Shown here: piece by piece, positions 7,834 to 13,902 of the stretch
Position numbering within the stretch: position 1 is the first letter of the stretch
Layout of the letters: the number at the start of each line of letters is the position of its first letter
Assembly (NCBI GenBank): GCA_024276455.1
Contig: JAJRXE010000111.1
Span: 1 to 13,902 of the forward strand
Direction: 5' to 3'
DNA from: Calditrichota bacterium
Lineage (GTDB): Bacteria; Calditrichota; Calditrichia; RBG-13-44-9
DNA: 13,902 bases
The notes under the pieces: generated by a model
Database searches by the model: none
The model's input: the letters and a program-made list of their open reading frames with translations, nothing else
What the model was told of the DNA's origin: nothing
Made by a program: the position numbers and the translations under genes

Positions 7834-10116
7834 ATGCGTAAGATTTTTCTAACAGGTTTTGCCGGAGTCGTTCTTTTAGCGGTACTTTTTCGCGTGACAC
7901 CGTTCCTGTTACCCCTGACAGTTAACGACATCCGGCAGAAACAATTCCATTCGGTCAAATTTTACGACCGCCACGGGAATCTGTTGCAGGAAGTGCTTTC
8001 GCAGAACGCCTCCCGGGCGGTCCGGGTCGAACTTGAGCGGGTCTCACCCTATTTTTTGCAGGCGGTCATCGCCGCAGAAGACCGGCATTTTTACCGCCAC
8101 CGCGGCATTGACTATGGTGCCGTGCTACGGGCAATCTGGCAGAATCTTCGTTCCGGACGAGTGGTCTCCGGGGCTTCCACCATCACCCTGCAACTGGCCC
8201 GGCTGCTGAATCCCAAACCGCGCACCCTGTTAAATAAAATCCGGGAAGCCTACACCGCTTTTCGCCTGGAAGCGGGCCTGAGTAAGGCGAAAATCCTGGA
8301 AGCTTACCTCAATCGGCTGCCCATGGGCGGCAATCTGCACGGCGTGGAAAGCGCGGCACGGGCATATTTTGGAGTGGCGGCGGCGGATCTGAATCTGGCG
8401 CAAGCCACTTTTCTGGCCGCCATTCCCAATTCCCCCACCCGGCTGAATCCGTACCACAACCGCACTGCCATTAAAAAACGGCAGGCTTTCATCCTGCAGC
8501 GCATGGCCAAATTGGGGATGATCTCTTCCCGACGGGCGAGCGACGCACTGAAAGCCGATTTGCGACTCAGGCCCCAGAACAGCTCCTTTCTGGCTCCCCA
8601 CTTCACTTTTTCGCTGCTACAACGCTTACCGGAGGGGGTTCAGACAGTTCAAACCACCCTCGACGCCGAGTTACAAAAAATGGTGCAGGAACAAATCCAG
8701 CTGGTGCTGGCCCGTTTGAAGGATTTCCATGTGACGAACGCGGCGGCCATTCTGGTGGACAATCGCAGCGGCGAAGTGCTGGCCTATGTGGGCTCGGCGG
8801 ACTTCTTTAATCCCGAGATCGACGGTCAGGTGGACGGGGTGCGGGCGCTCCGCCAGCCAGGCTCCACCCTGAAACCTTTCCTCTACCTGCTGGCCATGGA
8901 ACAGGGGTTCAATCCCACCAGCCTGATTTCCGATATTGCCACCGCTTACCGGATGCCCACCGGGATTTATTCCCCGCAAAATTATTCCGAGAACTTTCAC
9001 GGACCGGTGCGGCTACGGGAAGCGCTGGCCAACTCTCTGAACGTGCCGGCCGTGCGCACGCTGGCGAAAATCGGCACCGCCAATTTCCTGCGGCGCCTGC
9101 GGGAGTACGGGTTCGACTCCCTGACCCGGGAAGCGGACTACTACGGCGTGGGATTGGCGCTGGGCGACGGGGAAGTAACCCTCTACCAGCTCACCCGGGC
9201 CTACCTCTGTCTGGCCCGGCAGGGACGGTTTCTACCGCTAAGGGAGTACATCCGTTTAAACGGGAAAGCGGTGGTATCCGTCTTTGCAGAGAAAACACTC
9301 TCCACTCCGCAACTGAACTTTTTAATCACCAACATATTGAGCGACCCTCAGGCCCGCACGGTGGAATTCGGTTTTCAAAGCGTACTCAACCTCCCTTTCC
9401 CCTGCGCGGTGAAGACCGGCACCTCGTTTCGTTTCTGCGACAACTGGACGGTGGGCTACACCCGGGACTACACCCTGGGTGTCTGGGTGGGCAACTTCGA
9501 CCACATCCCCATGATGAAGGTTTCCGGAGTTACCGGTGCCGGACCGCTGTTTCGCAACATCATGTTGCTTCTGTACGACCGGAAAGAGGAACCCGGTGAA
9601 TTTCCCCGCCCGGAGGGTCTGGTACGGGTGCAGATTTGCCCCCTTTCCGGAAAACGGCCTGGTCCGGCATGTCCCAGCGTGCTGGAAGAATGGATTCCTG
9701 AGCGGGATCTGGCACGTTTTCGGCAAGAAGTTTGCCAGATGCACCGGCGGGCCGGCCAGGTGACAAAAACCGTGCTGCCAAACCGCTTCCGGAAATGGGC
9801 GCAGCAAATGGGACTGGCCGTGGAGTCTCCCCCGAAATCACCGCAGGAGCGTTTTGCCATTGTGAATCCCCGCAATGGCGCGGTGTACCACCGCCTCCCG
9901 GACCTGGATCCGCGCTACCAGACCATCCGATTCCAACTGGACTGCAGCCATCCGGAGCAGGAAGTTGCCTGGTATCTGAACGGCCAGTTGATTCGCCGCA
10001 CCCGGAACGAACACACCTTCCTCTGGCAGGCCACACCGGGCCAATACCGCCTGAAGGCAAAATCGCTTTCTTCCGATGCGTTACAGGATGAGGTGGGATT
10101 CTCGGTAAAGGAATAG
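7834..10116 (+). CDS. pbpC: Penicillin-binding protein 1C (bifunctional glycosyltransferase/transpeptidase)
   Basis: A 760-residue class A penicillin-binding protein, close to the 770 residues of E. coli PBP1C. It polymerises lipid II into glycan strands and carries a transpeptidase domain, anchored in the inner membrane and acting in the periplasm. Residues about 3-28 form the membrane anchor. The GT51 domain shows EDRHFYRHRG (catalytic Glu82), GASTITLQLAR, and the helix SKAKILEAYLNRLPMGG. The transpeptidase domain has all three motifs: S344-T-L-K347, S401-L-N403 and K527-T-G-T-S. After it comes the PBP1C-type cysteine-containing tail (QICPLSGKRPGPACPS) and, from about residue 670, a BiPBP_C-like Ig domain ending at the C-terminus; this domain separates PBP1C from PBP1A and PBP1B. 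No Shine-Dalgarno is evident before the ATG, only an A-rich stretch, unlike the neighbours. The macroglobulin gene lies 203 bp upstream on the same strand, the conserved defence/repair pairing. No terminator is seen after it. Confidence 0.96.
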   Translation: MRKIFLTGFAGVVLLAVLFRVTPFLLPLTVNDIRQKQFHSVKFYDRHGNLLQEVLSQNASRAVRVELERVSPYFLQAVIAAEDRHFYRHRGIDYGAVLRAIWQNLRSGRVVSGASTITLQLARLLNPKPRTLLNKIREAYTAFRLEAGLSKAKILEAYLNRLPMGGNLHGVESAARAYFGVAAADLNLAQATFLAAIPNSPTRLNPYHNRTAIKKRQAFILQRMAKLGMISSRRASDALKADLRLRPQNSSFLAPHFTFSLLQRLPEGVQTVQTTLDAELQKMVQEQIQLVLARLKDFHVTNAAAILVDNRSGEVLAYVGSADFFNPEIDGQVDGVRALRQPGSTLKPFLYLLAMEQGFNPTSLISDIATAYRMPTGIYSPQNYSENFHGPVRLREALANSLNVPAVRTLAKIGTANFLRRLREYGFDSLTREADYYGVGLALGDGEVTLYQLTRAYLCLARQGRFLPLREYIRLNGKAVVSVFAEKTLSTPQLNFLITNILSDPQARTVEFGFQSVLNLPFPCAVKTGTSFRFCDNWTVGYTRDYTLGVWVGNFDHIPMMKVSGVTGAGPLFRNIMLLLYDRKEEPGEFPRPEGLVRVQICPLSGKRPGPACPSVLEEWIPERDLARFRQEVCQMHRRAGQVTKTVLPNRFRKWAQQMGLAVESPPKSPQERFAIVNPRNGAVYHRLPDLDPRYQTIRFQLDCSHPEQEVAWYLNGQLIRRTRNEHTFLWQATPGQYRLKAKSLSSDALQDEVGFSVKE

Positions 10117-10164
10117 GAGGATGTCGGCATTCAAAATGTATTCATCCCAAACGAAACATTAGCC

Positions 10165-10191
10165 CACGAATCAGATGAATAACACAAATAA
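10165..10191. repeat. Degenerate 9-bp periodic repeat (three units)
   Basis: Three adjacent 9-mers, CACGAATCA, GATGAATAA and CACAAATAA, share a CAnnAATnA-type pattern. The sequence CCCACGAAT that opens it, and the similar 9-mers after CCCACG at 714-742, suggest two relics of one repeat family. The remainder of the 249-bp gap (10117-10365) between the convergent pbpC and M14 genes is AT-rich, with no gene and no clear terminator for either side. Confidence 0.4.
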
Positions 10192-10365
10192 TCATTTTAC
10201 TCAAATTTAAATTCGAATATTGCACCCGAAAATATAACTGAATTTTAATCATCCCGTTAATTAACTAATTCATTAAACCTTTTGTCGTTACAAAATTTAC
10301 TTATTGTATTCACTCGTTCTGAATGCATAGTCCGAATTTATTTTTTACTAAATCCTTTTCATATT

Positions 10366-11607
10366 CTACCTCACGATGAGCAATTTCCGGGTGCGCGTGC
10401 CCTGAACCGTTTCCAGGCGATAAAAGTAAACCCCTTCCGCCAGATTGTTGGCATTGTAAAATATGCGGTGCACTCCCCTATTCCGGTATCCCTCATCCAG
10501 AACAGCGATTCGTCGTCCCAGCACGTCGTAAAGTACCAACCGCACCGGGGCAGGTTTTTCCAGACTGTACTGAATGATGGTGGCCTGACGGTTGGCACCG
10601 GACAGTTGGACCGGATTGGGATAACTTTGTTGCAATTCCAGCCCATCCCGAAAAGGTTGGCGATCAACCGCTATGGTGGTTACCACATCCAGATAGTCGG
10701 CAATCCCGTGAAGCAGGGCAAAGGCGGTACTGTCGTACTTCCCGGCACTGCTGCAATTCATGTCCTCGTAAGTCAAGGCCATGACGGCTTCCTGAAAATT
10801 CAGCCAGAACCAGCTTTCCGGGTAGTAATTCGGAGTTCCACTCTTCCAGCTAACGAAATAGTTCCACGGTTCGATTCCCCCGGGAAAATAGGAACGCACC
10901 CCGTTAATAAAGTCCTGTTCCAGCAAGGTGTACTGATAAGAAGTCCCCGCTTCATCATGGTAAACGAAATAACGCTTGCAACGGATGGAAGAATGCATAT
11001 TAAGCGCGACCTCAATCGGTGCGGAAGACATCATCAGCTCGCTGAAGCGTCCCCGCAGCACGGCCACTTCCGGTTCCACCGGATTGGCGCTCCAGTTGCT
11101 CTCCAGATCAACCCCGTGGGCGTTTTCCCGGGGATATTCCAGTTCCACCCCATCGGGATTGTACATGGGTATAATGTAAAAGGTACAACGCTCTCGCAAC
11201 AGGGCCGCAAAGGGATCTTCGGAAAGTAAAAAGTTGATGATTTCATTGGTCACCCACCAGGCCTGCACCTCGCCCGGATGGGTTCGCGCATGAAGGAAAA
11301 CGGTTTGGCGCAGAGAGTCACCTACCGGTAGATCGGAGGTAATGGTAAGCTGCCAGATGGCCCGGTTTTGCACGCTGGCTCCCAGGGAATCGATGGTAAC
11401 GTAAGGACTCTGCTGCCAGCGCTTCAGATCTATCAGCAGACTGTCGTAACTGTAGCCCCAGTGAGGCCCCAGATCCAACAGCATTTGTTTGCTCAGAGCG
11501 GCATCGTAACCGCATTTGTCGGGTTCGTCGGCCCGAAGGGTCGGAACGATTAATGAGAGTGCAAGGCTCATCCATACACTGAGAATAAGAATTCTGGGAA
11601 TTGACAT
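10366..11607 (-). CDS. Secreted M14 zinc carboxypeptidase-like protein with T9SS sorting domain
   Basis: A 413-residue secreted peptidase of the M14 family. AAGGA about 9 nt before the ATG supports the start. A signal peptide (1 to about 26, ending TLRA) precedes the peptidase domain (about 45-310). The zinc site is HARTHPGE (His110, Glu113) with His205 in ALNMHSS; the catalytic Glu is probably Glu281 in ALTYED. The form RxHPGE plus PMYNPDGVE (147-155) resembles the cytosolic-carboxypeptidase-like branch of M14. The usual DLNRN motif that binds the substrate's C-terminal carboxylate reads D167-L-E-S-N171 here, so the Asn144/Arg145 equivalents of carboxypeptidase A are Glu169 and Ser170; Arg160 may stand for Arg127. 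Specificity may thus be altered. Residues about 325-413 form a T9SS type A tail (QQSYPNP, LYDVLGRRI, AEGVYFYRL, RKLLIVR), so it is exported to or beyond the surface. It lies downstream of the SpmA-SpmB gene, separated by a palindrome cluster. Confidence 0.92.
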   Translation of the reverse strand: MSIPRILILSVWMSLALSLIVPTLRADEPDKCGYDAALSKQMLLDLGPHWGYSYDSLLIDLKRWQQSPYVTIDSLGASVQNRAIWQLTITSDLPVGDSLRQTVFLHARTHPGEVQAWWVTNEIINFLLSEDPFAALLRERCTFYIIPMYNPDGVELEYPRENAHGVDLESNWSANPVEPEVAVLRGRFSELMMSSAPIEVALNMHSSIRCKRYFVYHDEAGTSYQYTLLEQDFINGVRSYFPGGIEPWNYFVSWKSGTPNYYPESWFWLNFQEAVMALTYEDMNCSSAGKYDSTAFALLHGIADYLDVVTTIAVDRQPFRDGLELQQSYPNPVQLSGANRQATIIQYSLEKPAPVRLVLYDVLGRRIAVLDEGYRNRGVHRIFYNANNLAEGVYFYRLETVQGTRTRKLLIVR

Positions 11608-11643
11608 GGGAAATTTTCCTTTTTGCGTGAATGGTTTTGGGGG

Positions 11644-11759
11644 AGGCCGTTTACGGCCTTCTGCAGGAGGCCCTTCAGGGCCTTACGGGAAAATGCCGTT
11701 AACGGCATTCCGGCACAAGGGCCTTAAGGCCCTTCCCGTCCCAAGGCCCTAAAGGGCCT
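11644..11759. repeat. Cluster of five consecutive GC-rich palindromes
   Basis: Five palindromes fill a 116-bp stretch: AGGCCGT-TT-ACGGCCT (11644-11659), AGGCCCT-TC-AGGGCCT (11668-11683), the perfect 18-mer AATGCCGTTAACGGCATT (11692-11709), the perfect 18-mer AAGGGCCTTAAGGCCCTT (11717-11734), and AGGCCCT-AA-AGGGCCT (11744-11759). They are separated by only 7-9 bp. The second and fifth have identical arms. The block lies 15 bp beyond the SpmA-SpmB stop and 36 bp upstream of the M14 start, between two minus-strand genes. No T-tract follows, so it is not a standard terminator; a REP-like element, an mRNA-stabilising or attenuating structure, or a protein-binding array are possible. There is no nearby transposase. 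Confidence 0.85.
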
Positions 11760-11774
11760 CCCCTACCTCATCTC

Positions 11775-13007
11775 CTAATGAAAAAACAAATACCCCACAA
11801 AAATCCCCGCCACAATCCCGGCAAAGTCTGCCGCCAGTCCGGCGGACACCGCATAGCGGGTCTTCTTGATATTCACCGAACCGAAATAGACCGCCAGAAT
11901 GTAGAAGGTTGTTTCCGTGGCGCCGCGAAAAACACTGGACAGCCGACCGACAAACGAATCCGGGCCGAACGTCTTCATAATCTCCAGGTTCATTCCCCGG
12001 GCGGCGCTGCCGCTTAGCGGTTTCATCAGGGCGGTGGGCAGCGCCTGTACCCAATCCGTATTCACCCCAAACAGACCGAAAAACTTGCCGATACCGCCCA
12101 CGATAAAATCCAGCGTACCGGAGGCACGAAACACCCCGATGGCTACCAGAATGGCCACCAGGTAGGGAATAATCTTCACCGCCACACTAAACCCTTCCTT
12201 GGCGCCGTCGATAAACGTTTCGTAGATATTCACCCGCCGGATGACCCCAACAGCGATAAACAGGATAATCACCGCAAAAATAATAAACGTGCTGGCAACA
12301 TTGGAGACCGTGGCGATTTTCTCCTGCGGTAGCATGGAGAAATACACAATCACCCCCGCCATAAACAGCGTCACGCTGCCGATGTAGGCAAGAATCACCT
12401 TATCCAGCAGATTAATCTTTTGAATCAGCGACACCACAATCATGCCGGCGAGAGTACTAAAAAAGGTAGCCAGCATGATGGGAATAAACACATCCGTGGG
12501 ATTGGCGGCACCCACCACCGAGCGGTCGATGAGAATGGTGAGCGGGATGATGGACAGACCGGACGTATTGAGCACCAAAAACATAATCTGCGCATTAGAG
12601 GCGGTGTCCTTCTTGGGATTCACCTCCTGCAACTCCTTCATCGCCTTCAGACCGATGGGAGTAGCGGCATTGTCCAGACCCAGCATGTTCGCAGAAAAGT
12701 TCATAATCATCGATCCGATGGCGGGATGGTCGGGTGGAATCTCCGGAAACAGGCGTCGGAAAAACGGGCCGGTAATATGGCTGAAAAAACGGATGATTCC
12801 GCCTTCCTCACCAATTTTCATAATACCCAGCCAGAAAGCCATGACGCCGGTCAGATAAATGGAAAGCTCGAAGCCGGTTTTCGACATGTCGAAAATGGAC
12901 TGTACCATTTTGGGGAACACCTCCACATCCCCTAAAAACACCAGCTTCACCAGTCCCACCACAAAGGCAATCATGAAAAAAATAATCCACAAGTAATTCA
13001 GTGCCAT
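11775..13007 (-). CDS. SpmA-SpmB fusion, nucleoside-recognition (Gate) domain membrane protein
   Basis: A 410-residue polytopic inner-membrane protein with both halves of the spore-maturation pair in one chain. The SpmA half (about 1-195) has hydrophobic helices at about 4-25, 45-63 and 172-195 and the signature NFSANMLGLDNAATPIG (103-119), followed by KAMKELQEVNP. A linker with helices at about 205-225 and 238-256 leads to the SpmB half (about 262-410), with FIDGAKEGFSVAVKIIPYLV (265-284), KPLSGSAARG (329-338), GPDS (348-351) and RGATETTFY (361-369). In Bacillus, SpmA and SpmB are separate proteins needed for spore core dehydration; fused versions occur in non-sporulating bacteria, where the substrate and role are not established. 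The Gate domain suggests transport of a small molecule. A weak AGGGAA lies about 8 nt before the start. The fragment gene upstream ends 298 bp away on the same strand. Confidence 0.93.
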   Translation of the reverse strand: MALNYLWIIFFMIAFVVGLVKLVFLGDVEVFPKMVQSIFDMSKTGFELSIYLTGVMAFWLGIMKIGEEGGIIRFFSHITGPFFRRLFPEIPPDHPAIGSMIMNFSANMLGLDNAATPIGLKAMKELQEVNPKKDTASNAQIMFLVLNTSGLSIIPLTILIDRSVVGAANPTDVFIPIMLATFFSTLAGMIVVSLIQKINLLDKVILAYIGSVTLFMAGVIVYFSMLPQEKIATVSNVASTFIIFAVIILFIAVGVIRRVNIYETFIDGAKEGFSVAVKIIPYLVAILVAIGVFRASGTLDFIVGGIGKFFGLFGVNTDWVQALPTALMKPLSGSAARGMNLEIMKTFGPDSFVGRLSSVFRGATETTFYILAVYFGSVNIKKTRYAVSAGLAADFAGIVAGIFVGYLFFH

Positions 13008-13087
13008 AACGGAAGTTCCCTGGGTTAATCAAATTCTCTGAGATTTTTAAAAAAATAGATTAACCGCAAAGACGACAGAATGAAATC

Positions 13088-13116
13088 AAAAATCGAAAAT
13101 CTAAAAATCGAAAATC
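13088..13116. repeat. 14-bp tandem repeat AAAAATCGAAAATC x2
   Basis: The 14-mer AAAAATCGAAAATC occurs at 13088-13101 and 13103-13116, separated by one T (15-bp period). Each unit is itself two similar AAAATC halves. It is low-complexity, and it lies inside the inverted pair 13059-13207. Confidence 0.6.
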
Positions 13117-13138
13117 AGTTACAATCCGTTCCTTCATT

Positions 13139-13170
13139 CCCCTATGTCCCTTATATCCCTATATCCATAA
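13139..13170. repeat. Degenerate CCCTATATC array
   Basis: Three consecutive imperfect units, CCCTATGTC, CCTTATATC and CCTATATC, follow each other with 8-9 bp spacing, inside the inverted pair 13059-13207. They are short and imperfect but clearly periodic by eye. Confidence 0.45.
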
Positions 13171-13270
13171 CTATTTCTCTTTGTGTCTCTGCATCTTGGC
13201 GGTTAATTTTTTCAATGCATTCCATGTTTGAATTGTTGGTCATTGGAATTTGAAAATTGATTGTTTTTTG

Positions 13271-13291
13271 AAATTTGGGATTTGTGATTTG
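13271..13291. repeat. Heptamer array (AAATTTG, GGATTTG, TGATTTG)
   Basis: Three adjacent 7-mers share an ATTTG core. A further AATTTG occurs at 13247-13252, and TTGGAATT occurs at 13243-13250 and 13289-13296. The array ends 13 bp from the stop codon of the minus-strand Fe-S gene at 13305. Confidence 0.45.
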
Positions 13292-13304
13292 GAATTCCCT
13301 CCTC

Positions 13305-13902
13305 TTAAATTTCATTCAATCCCATTTCTCTTCCAAAAAGCGCTTCGGCAAACAGAACAATGGGATGCTTCACCTTCACTCCCGTGCCATCCAAAATCTG
13401 ATGACGACAGGAAGTTCCCGCAGCCGCCACCTGCACTCCCTTACCGCTCGCCTCCCGCACGGCGGGGAGCAGCTTCTCCTCACCAATTTTAACGGAAACA
13501 TCGAAATGCCGCTTCTCGTAACCAAACGAGCCGGCCATTCCGCAACAGCCGCTGCCGGCAATCTCCTTCACCGTTGCGTCGGGAATCAGCCCCATCATTT
13601 TCAACTGGTAGCCCGTCATGTTCATGGCTTTCTGGTAGCAGTGGATGTGCACCCGATACTCCTGCGACGGTAGCTGTTCTTGCCAGGGAAGATTCAATTT
13701 TCCTTCTTCCCACAGCTTCACCAGAAACTCTTCCATAAAAAAGGTATGACGCGCCACTAATTTTGCCTCTTCACTGCGCAGCAAATCAAGGTACTCGTCC
13801 CGGAACATGGTCACACAACTGGGCTCTACTCCCACGATGGGAATTCCCTGCCGCACATACGGAGCCAGCAAGCGTACGTTGTGTCCGGCATTCTTGCGTG
13901 CA
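13305..13902 (-). CDS. (Fe-S)-binding, FAD-linked oxidoreductase-type protein, C-terminal part (partial)
   Basis: The frame runs off the right edge of the window, so only about 198 C-terminal residues are present; a TTG at 13871 is internal, since upstream codons (ARKNAGHNVR) continue in frame. The fragment shows the cysteine-rich CCG domains of heterodisulfide-reductase/GlpC type. EPSC (Cys29 of the fragment) closes one, and HIHCYQKA (Cys88), GSGCCGMAGSFGYE (Cys119-Cys120) and AGTSCRHQI (Cys165) make the second. This arrangement is typical of the C-terminus of large FAD-linked oxidases of the D-lactate dehydrogenase/YdiJ type, or of a stand-alone GlpC-like subunit. Such proteins oxidise 2-hydroxy acids or glycerol-3-phosphate and pass electrons to the respiratory chain. 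The missing N-terminus would decide between them. The usual HCHQKA reads HCYQKA here. It is on the same strand as the SpmA-SpmB gene. Confidence 0.85.
   Translation of the reverse strand, partial: ARKNAGHNVRLLAPYVRQGIPIVGVEPSCVTMFRDEYLDLLRSEEAKLVARHTFFMEEFLVKLWEEGKLNLPWQEQLPSQEYRVHIHCYQKAMNMTGYQLKMMGLIPDATVKEIAGSGCCGMAGSFGYEKRHFDVSVKIGEEKLLPAVREASGKGVQVAAAGTSCRHQILDGTGVKVKHPIVLFAEALFGREMGLNEI

Larger units (their letters stand above)
13059..13207. repeat. Inverted pair ATTAACCGCAAAGACG ... CATCTTGGCGGTTAAT
   Basis: ATTAACCGCAAAGACG (13059-13074) and CATCTTGGCGGTTAAT (13192-13207) are inverted copies matching at 14 of 16 positions, enclosing 117 bp. The enclosed DNA consists largely of short tandem repeats, so the pair may mark the ends of one small non-coding element. 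Confidence 0.5.
13008..13304. other. AT-rich intergenic region packed with short-period repeats
   Basis: The 297-bp gap between two minus-strand genes has no credible gene. It contains four repeat types listed separately: an inverted pair related to TTAACCGCAAAGACG, a 14-bp tandem repeat, a CCCTATATC-like array, and an ATTTG heptamer array next to the Fe-S gene stop. The promoter of the SpmA-SpmB gene is likely within it but cannot be placed. Confidence 0.6.

Noticed and set aside
7834..7836. A later internal start for pbpC because no Shine-Dalgarno precedes this ATG
   Set aside because: The membrane anchor begins right at this ATG, and the length matches PBP1C. A later start would remove the anchor.
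10121..10162. 13-codon frame directly after AGGAGG downstream of pbpC
   Set aside because: AGGAGG touches the ATG with no spacer, so it cannot act as a normal ribosome-binding site, and the peptide has no recognisable feature.
10282..11229. 315-residue plus-strand open frame opposite the M14 gene
   Set aside because: It overlaps the M14 peptidase and its T9SS tail, which have clear motifs. The plus-strand translation shows no family signature, signal peptide or ribosome-binding site.
11644..11759. CRISPR array or standard terminator at the palindrome cluster
   Set aside because: The units are unequal palindromes separated by 7-9 bp rather than repeats with 30-bp-scale unique spacers, there are no cas genes, and no T-tract follows any stem.
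12420..12935. 171-residue plus-strand frame opposite the SpmA-SpmB gene
   Set aside because: Antisense to a strongly conserved membrane protein. It is His- and Gly-rich without a fold or motif.

Overview
The window looks like a chromosomal segment from a free-living Gram-negative bacterium of the FCB group (Calditrichota, KSB1 or Ignavibacteria-like). The evidence is two secreted proteins ending in type IX secretion (T9SS) type A sorting domains (positions 1-639 and 10366-11607). One has the typical NYPNPFNPST signature and both end in a basic Ig-like tail. Other support comes from an alpha-2-macroglobulin lipoprotein, which implies a cell envelope with lipoprotein sorting, and from a fused SpmA-SpmB membrane protein of the kind seen in this group. 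Exact taxonomy cannot be settled from the sequence. Coding DNA is GC-rich and the gaps are strikingly AT-rich.

Layout. Positions 1-639 (+) hold the C-terminal end of a T9SS-exported protein, closed by a clear intrinsic terminator (660-694). An AT-rich gap with a structured leader precedes a small conserved membrane protein (1123-1524, +). Next comes a two-gene (+) block: a 1948-residue alpha-2-macroglobulin lipoprotein with intact thioester (1784-7630), followed by penicillin-binding protein 1C (7834-10116). This is the same gene pair and order as yfhM-pbpC in Escherichia coli, although here the genes are 203 bp apart. The rest is on the minus strand. Reading in the direction of transcription: the C-terminal part of a cysteine-rich (Fe-S)/FAD-linked oxidoreductase (13305-13902), a SpmA-SpmB fusion (11775-13007), and a secreted M14 zinc carboxypeptidase-like protein with a T9SS tail (10366-11607). 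The (+) and (-) blocks converge at about 10117-10365.

How the genes work together. The macroglobulin and PBP1C are thought to form a periplasmic defence and repair pair: the macroglobulin traps invading proteases by thioester chemistry, and PBP1C makes or repairs peptidoglycan. The other genes look like ordinary housekeeping or secretion genes with no evident shared pathway.

The most unusual material is non-coding. Almost every gap carries its own short repeats: five consecutive near-perfect palindromes (11644-11759), a 19-bp hairpin of REP type (1663-1681), a 21-bp operator-like palindrome before the macroglobulin gene (1700-1720), five AATGAC copies before pbpC (7742-7813), and several degenerate 7-, 9- and 15-bp periodic repeats. 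I see no CRISPR array, tRNA, rRNA, transposase, toxin-antitoxin pair or phage gene, and no clearly novel multi-gene system.
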